From NCBI GenBank assembly GCA_017524445.1, contig JAFXVP010000021.1, positions 1 to 33,707 on the forward strand: a stretch of 33,707 nt of DNA, given 5' to 3'. Positions 25,218 to 31,724 of the stretch are shown piece by piece. A program made the translations under genes and the position numbers. The DNA comes from Clostridia bacterium. GTDB lineage: Bacteria; Bacillota; Clostridia; Christensenellales; CAG-138. The notes beneath the pieces are model-generated. The model made no database searches. It saw only the letters and a list, made by a program, of their open reading frames with translations, and was not told the origin of the DNA. The stretch's first letter is position 1, and each line of letters opens with the position of its first letter.

Positions 25218-26051
25218 ATGAACGAGACCATCGAAAAAACCGTCTGTAAAACAAAATATCCGATCCTTCTGGTGCACGGCGCGGGATTCCGGGATCTCAA
25301 GACGCCTGTGTACTGGGGAAGGATCCCGAACGTGCTGAAGAGTCACGGCGCTACGGTGTATTTCGGCGAGCAGGACTGCTGGGCAAGTGTGGAAACGAAT
25401 GCGCACGCGCTTTGCGAGCGGATCGACGCGATTCTAAAAGAGACCGGCGCGGAGAAGGTCAACATCATCGCGCACAGCAAGGGCGGGCTCGAGGCGCGCA
25501 TGGCGGCGTCCTCGCTCGGATACGGGGAGAAGATCGCAAGCGTTACCACGATCGGCACGCCGCATCGCGGCTCGAAGACGTTCACGAAATTTTTGCGCGC
25601 GCCGCGCGCGTTTTTCTCGATCGCGGCGTTCGCGGTCAATAACTGGATCCGGCTCGTCGGCGATAAGAAGCCCGATTTTCAGCGCGTCTGCGAGGAGTTT
25701 TCCGTTTCGCATATGGAGCGCTTCAACGCGGAGAACCCGGACGTGCCCGGCGTGTTCTATCAGAGCGTCGCAGGCGTCATGAAGCGTCCGTTTTCGGATA
25801 TCAATCTGTCCACGGCGTGCTTCGTGTTGGACCGCATCGAAGGACCGAACGACGGGTTGGTCTCCGTCGAGTCCGCGACATGGGGCGAACGCTGCATTCA
25901 GATCTTCGGGAACACCCGCCGCGGGATCTCGCACCTTGATGAGATCGACATGCGCCGCATGGCGCTGTCGCACAGGACGGGGGAGGGCGTCCGCGATATC
26001 ACGGATTTCTACGTGGAGCTCGTGCACGATCTCAAAAACAGAGGATTTTAA
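25218..26051 (+). CDS. Alpha/beta-hydrolase, triacylglycerol-lipase-like
   Basis: A 277-residue lipase-family hydrolase without a signal peptide. The oxyanion-hole loop is LLVHGAGFRD (HG at 20-21). The nucleophile elbow reads AHS87KGG, an A-H-S-x-G variant common in bacterial lipases. D212 (EGPNDGLVS) and H239 (ISHLDEID) complete a plausible catalytic triad. The motif IGTPHRGS is typical of lipase class 2/PGAP1-like enzymes. The ATG lies 4 nt after the lipoprotein stop, with no strong ribosome binding site, so it is probably translationally coupled. It ends the cassette, followed by a terminator. The cytoplasmic location suggests intracellular use of lipid products released by the anchored enzymes upstream (inference). 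Confidence 0.85.
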   Translation: MNETIEKTVCKTKYPILLVHGAGFRDLKTPVYWGRIPNVLKSHGATVYFGEQDCWASVETNAHALCERIDAILKETGAEKVNIIAHSKGGLEARMAASSLGYGEKIASVTTIGTPHRGSKTFTKFLRAPRAFFSIAAFAVNNWIRLVGDKKPDFQRVCEEFSVSHMERFNAENPDVPGVFYQSVAGVMKRPFSDINLSTACFVLDRIEGPNDGLVSVESATWGERCIQIFGNTRRGISHLDEIDMRRMALSHRTGEGVRDITDFYVELVHDLKNRGF

Positions 26052-26064
26052 CGAAACACAAAAG

Positions 26065-26086
26065 GACCCGCGATCGCTCGCGGGTC
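26065..26086. terminator. Terminator between convergent lipase and SH3b genes
   Basis: A 9-bp perfect GC-rich stem GACCCGCGA-TCGC-TCGCGGGTC with an ATTTG tail on the plus strand and CTTTTG on the minus strand. It lies 13 nt after the lipase stop and 19 nt from the end of the convergent gene. Confidence 0.8.
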
Positions 26087-26105
26087 ATTTGCTGTTCATG
26101 GCTTG

Positions 26106-26927
26106 TTATTTCTTGTTGACCTTGATGTACTCGGCGTACATATAGCCCTTCTTGCCGTCGCTGGTCTTGACGTAGTACCAGGTCTTGCCGCTGCTGTCCT
26201 TTGCGGAACTGATGATGGTGACGGTCTCGCCGCTTTCGTATTCCTTGATGCATTCGGATTTACCGTCCGCACTCTTGCGGAGCGCGATTTTCGAAGCAAT
26301 GACCTTGCCGGTCTGCTCGCCGGTCGCGGCGCTGGTCGGCGCGGTGCCCTTGGCGACATAGTCGCTCTTGATGTAGCCGTACTTATCGCCGCACTTCAAG
26401 AACCACCAGCCCTCCTGCTCGACGTAGAGCGTGACGGCTGTATTCTTCGCGATCTTTTCCTTAACGATATCGAACTTCGTGCCGGGACCTTTGCGCATTC
26501 TGACGCTGTCCGCGCTCACGTAACCCTTCTGGGCATTCCTTTTCATGGAGCTGGTCGGCGTCGTGTAATACGGATTCGGCGTTGCGGTCGCGGTCGCGCC
26601 GGGCGCGAGGGACGTCGTCGCCGTGCCGGGTGTTGTGATCACGATCGGACCGGGACCTTCGGTTTCGCCGGCGTTCGGCGTCGCATCGGGATCGGTCGTC
26701 GCGTCGGGATCGGTCGTTGCGTCGGGATCGGTCGTCGCGTCGGGATCGGTCGTCGGTTCAGCGGATTCAACCGGCTCCAAAGAGGGCTCGACACTCTCCG
26801 CAGGTTCTTCGCTTGCGGAAGCTTCCGGATCAACTTCACGATTGGGATCCTTCTTGCAGCGGGAAACGCCCACGATCGTCAGAATGATGATCGCGATCAA
26901 CAGAACGCCGATCGCCGCTAAAAACAT
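26106..26927 (-). CDS. Membrane-anchored protein with two SH3b domains
   Basis: A 273-residue protein as read from the ATG at 26927. One membrane segment (about 2-22, FLAAIGVLLIAIIILTIVGV) is followed by a Thr/Pro/Asp/Glu-rich linker including TTDPDA repeats. Then come two bacterial SH3 domains: about 128-190 (SVRMRKGPGTKFDIV ... GYIKSDYV) and 205-272 (KIALRKSADGKSECI ... GYMYAEYI), which often bind cell-wall peptide. No catalytic domain is present. The start is uncertain. No ribosome binding site precedes 26927, and the frame upstream to 26988 encodes a Lys-rich leader (KFRKNLAKKFKFKPTPAGIM) that would join an ATG at 26988 if one base were removed from an A run. The present N-terminus may thus be a frameshift artefact. 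Confidence 0.8.
   Translation of the reverse strand: MFLAAIGVLLIAIIILTIVGVSRCKKDPNREVDPEASASEEPAESVEPSLEPVESAEPTTDPDATTDPDATTDPDATTDPDATPNAGETEGPGPIVITTPGTATTSLAPGATATATPNPYYTTPTSSMKRNAQKGYVSADSVRMRKGPGTKFDIVKEKIAKNTAVTLYVEQEGWWFLKCGDKYGYIKSDYVAKGTAPTSAATGEQTGKVIASKIALRKSADGKSECIKEYESGETVTIISSAKDSSGKTWYYVKTSDGKKGYMYAEYIKVNKK
26683..26754. repeat. 18-bp tandem repeat, four copies, inside the SH3b gene
   Basis: Four consecutive 18-bp units (26683, 26701, 26719, 26737) differ at only two positions. They encode the repeated TTDPDA linker. The near identity suggests recent slippage, so copy number may vary between strains. Confidence 0.95.
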
Positions 26928-27049
26928 GATACCGGCAGGAGTGGGCTTGAATTTGAATTTTTTTGCTAAATTTTTGCGGAATTTTCATGAAGAAACGGGA
27001 TTTCAAGTCATTTCATGCAAAATATAGAAAAAGTTGTTGCAAAAAGCTA

Positions 27050-27078
27050 TGGAAATTGCGGGAAGTGTATGCTATAAT
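27050..27078 (+). promoter_or_regulatory. Predicted promoter of the hydrogenase operon
   Basis: An extended -10 TGC-TATAAT (27073-27078) is preceded at 17 bp by a poor -35 (TGGAAA, 27050-27055). Expected start near 27085, about 22 nt before the AAGGAGG of nuoE. The weak -35 with perfect extended -10 could allow activator control, but no operator is evident. Confidence 0.6.
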
Positions 27079-27116
27079 ATTCGATGGTCAATAATCTCAT
27101 CTTTTAAGGAGGATGT

Positions 27117-27614
27117 ATGACGAACAAAATCACAGAGATCCCGTTCCGGGGAACGCCCGAACAGGAAGCAAAACTGAAAGAGATCATTGCAGAGCACAAA
27201 GGCCAGCCCGATGCAATGATGCCTGTGCTTCAGAAGGCGCAGGAGATCTACGGCTATCTGCCGATCGAGGTGCAGACGATAGTCGCCGAAGGCCTCGGCG
27301 TATCGCTTGAACAGGTTTACGGCGTCTCCACGTTCTATTCCTGGTTCACGCTGGAGCCGAAGGGCGAACATCTGATCCGCGTCTGCCTCGGCACCGCTTG
27401 CTACGTCAAGGGTTCCGCGGACATTCTTGCGGAGCTGGAACGCCAGCTCGGCATCAAGGCCGGCCACACCACCCCTGACGGCAAGTTTACGCTCGAAGCG
27501 ACCCGCTGCCTCGGCTGCTGCGGTCTTGCTCCGGTTATGACGATCGACGACGACGTTTTCGGAAGAATGATTCCCGCAGACGTCAAGGGCATCTTGGACA
27601 AATTCCGCGCATAA
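27117..27614 (+). CDS. nuoE: [2Fe-2S] subunit of NADH-dependent hydrogenase (NuoE/HydC/HndA type)
   Basis: A 165-residue thioredoxin-fold ferredoxin that relays electrons between the flavin subunit and the hydrogenase. The cluster cysteines C90, C95, C131 and C135 follow the NuoE pattern C-x4-C ... C-x3-C (CLGTACYVKG and CLGCCGLAP). The N-terminal helical part has AQEIYGYLPIEVQTIVAEGL. It is the first gene of a long operon. AAGGAGG precedes the ATG by 5 nt. The trimeric or tetrameric electron-bifurcating hydrogenase would combine it with the nuoF-like and hydA products further down. Confidence 0.95.
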   Translation: MTNKITEIPFRGTPEQEAKLKEIIAEHKGQPDAMMPVLQKAQEIYGYLPIEVQTIVAEGLGVSLEQVYGVSTFYSWFTLEPKGEHLIRVCLGTACYVKGSADILAELERQLGIKAGHTTPDGKFTLEATRCLGCCGLAPVMTIDDDVFGRMIPADVKGILDKFRA

Positions 27615-27630
27615 TCGAAAGGAAACGAGT

Positions 27631-27969
27631 ATGACAATCCGGGAGATCGCCGAACGAATCGACGCAGTGGTCTACGCAGAGCCCGAACAGCTGGAAGAGG
27701 ATCTGTCCGGCGCGTTCGCAAGCGACATGATGAGCGACGTGCTCGCATTCGGGGAAGGTCACGCCGTCCTTGTGACGGGACTTTTAAACCCGCAGATCGT
27801 GCGCACGGCGCATATGCTCGACATGAGCTGCATCATCGTCGTCCGCGGAAAGGTCGCATCGGAGGAGATCAAGCAACTTGCGGCCAGCAATGAGATCGCA
27901 ATGCTCGAAACGAAAATGACGATGTTCGAGACCTGCGGCAAACTGTACGAAGGCGGTCTGAGAAAATGA
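27631..27969 (+). CDS. DRTGG-domain-like protein A
   Basis: A 112-residue soluble protein of the small DRTGG type (MTIREIAERIDAVVYAEPEQ, FASDMMSDVLAFGEGHAVLVTG, then DMSCIIVVRGK). Such domains are associated with regulatory proteins, often near CBS or kinase domains, and with hydrogenase operons. The reaction, if any, is unknown. It is paralogous to the product of 29701-30030: both begin MT(I/V)RE and share the central SD/GD-x2-S-x-V block, a (M/T)-(S/A)-CIIV/CIVF strand and a terminal (M/T)FE(T/V)C. It overlaps the next gene by four bases (ATGA), implying coupled translation with the GHKL ATPase. Confidence 0.65.
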   Translation: MTIREIAERIDAVVYAEPEQLEEDLSGAFASDMMSDVLAFGEGHAVLVTGLLNPQIVRTAHMLDMSCIIVVRGKVASEEIKQLAASNEIAMLETKMTMFETCGKLYEGGLRK

Positions 27970-28400
27970 CGGAAGACAGCAACGCGCTCCATTTCCATTA
28001 CGATGTGGACGGCAACAACTTTACGTCCGCGGGCGAAGCTTCCGTTCAGGTGAAACGGATGCTGCGGCAGATGGGATATCATCCCGATCTGATCCGCCGC
28101 ATTTCCGTCGCGATGTACGAAGGCGAGATCAACATGGTCATCCACGCCAAGGGCGGGGATGCGGACGTGTATGTAACGCCGGACTGCATCACGGTCATCC
28201 TGAAGGACGTAGGCCCCGGCATCAAGGACGTCAACCTTGCCATGCAGGAGGGCTATTCCACTGCGCCGGACAACATCCGTTCGCTTGGCTTCGGCGCCGG
28301 CATGGGTCTGCCGAACATGAAGCGGTACTCGGATGAGCTTATTATCGACTCCGTCGTCGGCGTCGGCACGACGATCACCATGCAGTTCAAGTCGGCATAA
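27966..28400 (+). CDS. GHKL ATPase, anti-sigma/serine-kinase type
   Basis: A 144-residue protein of the histidine-kinase-like ATPase fold, the short form seen in SpoIIAB/RsbW-like serine kinases. The N box is VAMYEGEINMVIHA; the G1 box is DVGPGI; the G2 region is GFGAGMGLPNMKRYSDEL. There is no dimerisation/histidine phosphoacceptor domain, so it is not a classical sensor kinase. It could phosphorylate or sequester a partner, perhaps one of its DRTGG or H-cluster neighbours (inference). It overlaps the DRTGG gene by 4 nt and precedes the H-cluster protein by 9 nt with AGGAGG in the gap. Confidence 0.8.
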   Translation: MTEDSNALHFHYDVDGNNFTSAGEASVQVKRMLRQMGYHPDLIRRISVAMYEGEINMVIHAKGGDADVYVTPDCITVILKDVGPGIKDVNLAMQEGYSTAPDNIRSLGFGAGMGLPNMKRYSDELIIDSVVGVGTTITMQFKSA

Positions 28401-28409
28401 GGAGGCAGC

Positions 28410-29693
28410 ATGATCGTATACAAGCATTCCGTTTCATTAGATGCGACCAAGTGCAAGGGGTGCACCACCTGCTTGCGCCGCTGCCCTACGCAGGCGATCC
28501 GCATCCGCGACGGCAAAGCTTGTATCAATCCGAACCTCTGCATCGACTGCGGCGAATGCATCCGTCATTGCCCGTACAAGGCAAAGAAGGCGGACTTCGA
28601 CGAATGGGATTCGATCGATCACGGAAAGTTCCTTATCGCGCTTCCCGCGCCGTCGCTGTTCGGACAGTTCGCAAACCTCGACGATACGGATTATCTGCTG
28701 CAGGGTCTCAAAAACCTCGGTTTTTCCGACGTGTTTGAGGTCGCAAAGGCGGCGGAGCTCGTCACCGACTACACCCGTACCTATATGAAGCGTATGGGCA
28801 TGTCGCACGCGCCGTTCATCAGTACGGCGTGTCCGGTCGTCGTTCGTCTGATCTCGCTTCGGTTCCCGTCTCTGCGCAGCAAGATGGTCCCGATCTCGCC
28901 GCCCGTCGAGCTTGCGGGCAAGCTCGCGAAGGAACGCGCGCTGAAGGATCATCCGGAGCTCAAACCCGAGGATATCTCAACCGTGTTCATCTCTCCGTGT
29001 CCGGCAAAGGTCAGCTGGGTCAAGAACACGCCTGCGGACAAGGAACGCTACGTTGACTACGTCGTCTCCATGAGCGATATCTACTTCCGTGTTCTGTCCA
29101 AGATGGATCGGGCGAAGATCCCGGACGTGACGAGCGAATCCGGCATGATCGGCATGAGCTGGTCGTCGTCCGGCGGGGAAGCAAGCGCACTGATGAACGA
29201 CCACTATCTTGCGGCGGACGGCATCGAGAACGTCATTCGCGTGCTGGACGATATCGAGATGGGACATTTCCCGGATCTGAAATTCGTCGAGCTGAACGCC
29301 TGTCCCGGCGGCTGCGTCGGCGGCGTCATGGCGGTCGAGAACCCGTATATCGCACGCGTGCGCATCCGTGCGCTGCAGCGGTATATGCCGGTCGCGCAAA
29401 ACCACGTGATCCTGGGCGAAAACGATCCGATCCCGAGCGATGTCATGACGGTCGAACCCGGCGAATACAGCTCGGCGGAGATCCTCGGCGCAGACCGGAT
29501 GCAGTCGTTCCGCATGATGGCGGAGATCGAGCGCATCTATAAGATGCTGCCCGGCATGGACTGCGGTTCCTGCGGCGCTCCGACGTGCCGCGCGCACGCG
29601 GAGGACGTGGTGCGGGGCGAATCCAAGCTCGACGATTGCGTGATCCGCATGCGTGAGCTTCTGAGAGAACTGGAACGTGACGACGGAAAGTGA
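28410..29693 (+). CDS. Sensory-type [FeFe]-hydrogenase-like H-cluster protein
   Basis: A 427-residue iron-sulfur protein. Two [4Fe-4S] ferredoxin motifs open it (C15/C18/C21/C25 and C44/C47/C50/C54). The hydrogenase-like domain has three H-cluster motifs with all four ligands: STAC141P, ISPC197PAK and NAC298PGGC302VGG. The catalytic hydrogenases have TSCCP, MPCxAK and MxCxxGC. Thus the proton-transfer cysteine is alanine and both cluster-flanking methionines are Ser and Asn. A C-terminal [4Fe-4S] motif (C385, C388, C393, C410) follows, as in several reductase subunits. Such substitutions characterise the putative sensory groups of [FeFe] hydrogenases (HydS), so this is more likely an H2/redox sensor than the bulk enzyme. 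Start ATG has AAGGAGG upstream. Confidence 0.8.
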   Translation: MIVYKHSVSLDATKCKGCTTCLRRCPTQAIRIRDGKACINPNLCIDCGECIRHCPYKAKKADFDEWDSIDHGKFLIALPAPSLFGQFANLDDTDYLLQGLKNLGFSDVFEVAKAAELVTDYTRTYMKRMGMSHAPFISTACPVVVRLISLRFPSLRSKMVPISPPVELAGKLAKERALKDHPELKPEDISTVFISPCPAKVSWVKNTPADKERYVDYVVSMSDIYFRVLSKMDRAKIPDVTSESGMIGMSWSSSGGEASALMNDHYLAADGIENVIRVLDDIEMGHFPDLKFVELNACPGGCVGGVMAVENPYIARVRIRALQRYMPVAQNHVILGENDPIPSDVMTVEPGEYSSAEILGADRMQSFRMMAEIERIYKMLPGMDCGSCGAPTCRAHAEDVVRGESKLDDCVIRMRELLRELERDDGK

Positions 29694-29700
29694 GAAAGCT

Positions 29701-30030
29701 ATGACAGTACGCGAGCTGATCGAAAAAACCGGATACGAACCGCTTCTGCTGTCCGAGGAGGACCGTGAGGTCACCGGCGGATACGCGGGGGATCTTCTGA
29801 GCTGGGTCATGGGACGCGCCGAAAGCGGCGACTGCTGGGTCACGATCATGTCCAACGTGAACGTGGCGGCGGTCGGGCAGCTGACGGACTGCGCCTGCAT
29901 CGTGTTTTCGGAGGGCGTTCGCCCCGACGAAGCCGCGGTCAATGCGGCACGGCTGCACGGGCTCAACATGCTGCTCACCGAAAAGTCCACGTTTGAGGTC
30001 TGCACCGAAGTCGGCGCGCTGCTCAGATGA
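29701..30030 (+). CDS. DRTGG-domain-like protein B
   Basis: A 109-residue small soluble protein, paralogue of the product of 27631-27969. The open frame begins at 29677, but that start is inside the previous gene; the ATG at 29701 (MTVRELIEK) matches the paralogue's N-terminus. The core reads GYAGDLLSWVMGRAESG, VTIMSNVNVAAV, and CACIVFSEGV. There is no visible catalytic motif. It overlaps the PHP gene by four bases (ATGA). Having one copy on each side of the H-cluster gene suggests two forms that switch partners, or a heterodimer (inference). Confidence 0.65.
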   Translation: MTVRELIEKTGYEPLLLSEEDREVTGGYAGDLLSWVMGRAESGDCWVTIMSNVNVAAVGQLTDCACIVFSEGVRPDEAAVNAARLHGLNMLLTEKSTFEVCTEVGALLR

Positions 30031-30746
30031 GGACGGTCGCCTACGATCTGCATTTGCATTCGTGCCTGTCTCCCTGCGGAGACATGGACATGACGCCCTG
30101 CAACATCGCGGGCATGGCGCATCTCAATGCGCTCGGTATCGTCGCGCTGACCGACCACAACACGGTCGACAACTGTCCTGCGTTCTTCGCCGCGTGCGAA
30201 GAATACGGTATCGTGCCGATCGCGGGCATGGAGCTGACGACGGCGGAGGATATTCATCTTTTGTGCATCTTTGAAACGCTTGACGACGCGCTTCTGTTCG
30301 GAGCGGAGGTCAGGGAGCACCGGATGAAGATCAAAAACCGCGTCGAGATCTTCGGCGAACAGCCGATCCTGAACGAACAGGACGAAAAGATCGGAGAGGA
30401 TCCGTATTTTCTCCCGGCTGCGACGGATCTGGATCTCGCTTCTGCCGCTGAGCTGGTCAAGGCGCACGACGGCGTCTGCTGGCCGGCGCACATCGACCGC
30501 GACTCGAACGGACTCCTTGCGGTGCTCGGCGCATTCCCGCCCGAACCGGAGTTTCGGATCGCGGAGCTGAGGGATGCAGAGAACGCGAAGCTTGCCGAAG
30601 GACGCACGATCGTCGTCTGCTCGGACGCACACCGGCTCTGGGAGATCGGCGAAGCGGGCGGCACACTCGAACTGGACACGGATGAGATCGGACCGGAAGC
30701 CGTAAGGCACGCGCTTTTTACGAAGCTGCGGGAGGGGAAGCTGTGA
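30027..30746 (+). CDS. PHP-domain phosphoesterase
   Basis: A 239-residue protein of the polymerase-and-histidinol-phosphatase family. Metal-site motifs appear in order: D7-x-H9-x-H11 (YDLHLHSCLSP), LTDHNTVDN, GMELTT, HID and VCSDAHRL. It is a trinuclear-metal phosphoesterase by family. The natural substrate is unknown; small nucleotides or phosphorylated regulators are possible. It overlaps DRTGG protein B upstream and the GHKL kinase gene downstream (GTGA) by 4 nt each, so three adjacent genes are tightly coupled within the hydrogenase operon. Such PHP genes also occur near clostridial hydrogenases, as I recall. Confidence 0.85.
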   Translation: MRTVAYDLHLHSCLSPCGDMDMTPCNIAGMAHLNALGIVALTDHNTVDNCPAFFAACEEYGIVPIAGMELTTAEDIHLLCIFETLDDALLFGAEVREHRMKIKNRVEIFGEQPILNEQDEKIGEDPYFLPAATDLDLASAAELVKAHDGVCWPAHIDRDSNGLLAVLGAFPPEPEFRIAELRDAENAKLAEGRTIVVCSDAHRLWEIGEAGGTLELDTDEIGPEAVRHALFTKLREGKL

Positions 30747-31297
30747 AGGAGCTCAGCTTAAACATACTCGATATTGCGCAAAACTCGATCCGCGCGGAAG
30801 CGACGCTGATCGAGATCCTGCTGGACGAGACGGAAACGACTCTGAAGCTGACGATCAAAGACAACGGCTACGGAATGAGTGAGGACTTTTTGAAAACCGT
30901 CGTCGACCCGTTTTCCACGACGCGCACCACGCGCAAGGTGGGGATGGGGATCCCGCTTCTGAAGCTCGCCGCGGAGCAGACGGGGGGAACGCTCACGATC
31001 CGGTCGACGGAACGGGCGGTCGATCCCGAGCACTGCGGAACAGAGATCTCCGCGACGTTCGACAAGACGCACCTGGATTTTACGCCGCTCGGCGACGTGG
31101 TCTCCACGATCACGCTGCTGATCCGCGGCAGCGCGAAAACGGATTTTCTTTTCCGGCACACATTGCCGGACCGCACGGTCGAGCTCGACACGCGCGAGGT
31201 CCGGCAGGTTCTCGGGGACGACGTACCGCTGGATGAATACGAAGTCCTCGCATGGATCCGGGATATGCTGACGGAGCAATACGCTTCGGAGGCTTGA
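30743..31297 (+). CDS. GHKL ATPase, histidine-kinase-like
   Basis: A 184-residue protein opening with a GTG start that overlaps the PHP stop (GTGA). Residues about 1-110 form a histidine-kinase ATPase fold: N box LNILDIAQNSIRAEATLIE, G1 IKDNGYGM, and G2 KVGMGIPLLKLAAEQTGG. It differs from the upstream GHKL protein in having a 70-residue C-terminal part (from about DFTPLGDVV) that I do not recognise. No histidine phosphoacceptor domain, membrane segment or response regulator is present. It would sense or transmit a signal by ATP-dependent phosphorylation of an unknown partner (inference). Confidence 0.78.
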   Translation: MKELSLNILDIAQNSIRAEATLIEILLDETETTLKLTIKDNGYGMSEDFLKTVVDPFSTTRTTRKVGMGIPLLKLAAEQTGGTLTIRSTERAVDPEHCGTEISATFDKTHLDFTPLGDVVSTITLLIRGSAKTDFLFRHTLPDRTVELDTREVRQVLGDDVPLDEYEVLAWIRDMLTEQYASEA

Positions 31298-31337
31298 AGA
31301 TATTCAGAAAAATCTACAAAACGAAAGGATCAAACTC

Positions 31338-31709
31338 ATGAAATCATTGAAAGAACTTGCAGAAATTCGTGAAAGAATGAAAAACAAGGTCGCTCTTCGT
31401 GAAGGTTCCGGTGAGATCCGCGTCGTCGTCGGCATGGCGACCTGCGGCATCGCGGCCGGTGCGCGTCCCGTCCTGAACGCCTTTGTGGAACAGGTTGCGG
31501 AGAATAATCTCGGCGACAAAGTGACCGTCACGCAGACCGGCTGCATCGGCATGTGCCGCTTCGAGCCGATCGTCGAAGTGTTCGAAGGCGACAAGGAACG
31601 CGTGACCTACGTCAAGGTCAAGCCCGAAATGGTTCCCGAGATCATCAAGCAGCATCTCATTGACGGCAAGCCCGTCACAAAATACACCATCGGTGCGGTG
31701 GAAGCATAA
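31338..31709 (+). CDS. Thioredoxin-like [2Fe-2S] ferredoxin (HndB-like)
   Basis: A 123-residue ferredoxin of the NuoF N-domain type, encoded alone in many clostridial hydrogenase operons. The cluster site shows C36 (ATCGIAAGARPV) and C69-x3-C73 (TGCIGMCRFEP). I see only three cysteines in the usual places, as the second cysteine of the first pair is not apparent, so cluster type or ligand is uncertain. An AT-rich gap of 40 nt before it contains GAAAGGA as ribosome binding site. It precedes the nuoF homologue by 15 nt and probably interacts with it. Confidence 0.82.
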   Translation: MKSLKELAEIRERMKNKVALREGSGEIRVVVGMATCGIAAGARPVLNAFVEQVAENNLGDKVTVTQTGCIGMCRFEPIVEVFEGDKERVTYVKVKPEMVPEIIKQHLIDGKPVTKYTIGAVEA

Positions 31710-31724
31710 CGGAGGAAAGACAGA

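Noticed and set aside
28977..30710. 577-codon open frame antisense to the HydS-like, DRTGG-B and PHP genes
   Set aside because: No motifs and no plausible start; the plus-strand genes overlap in the manner of a real operon.
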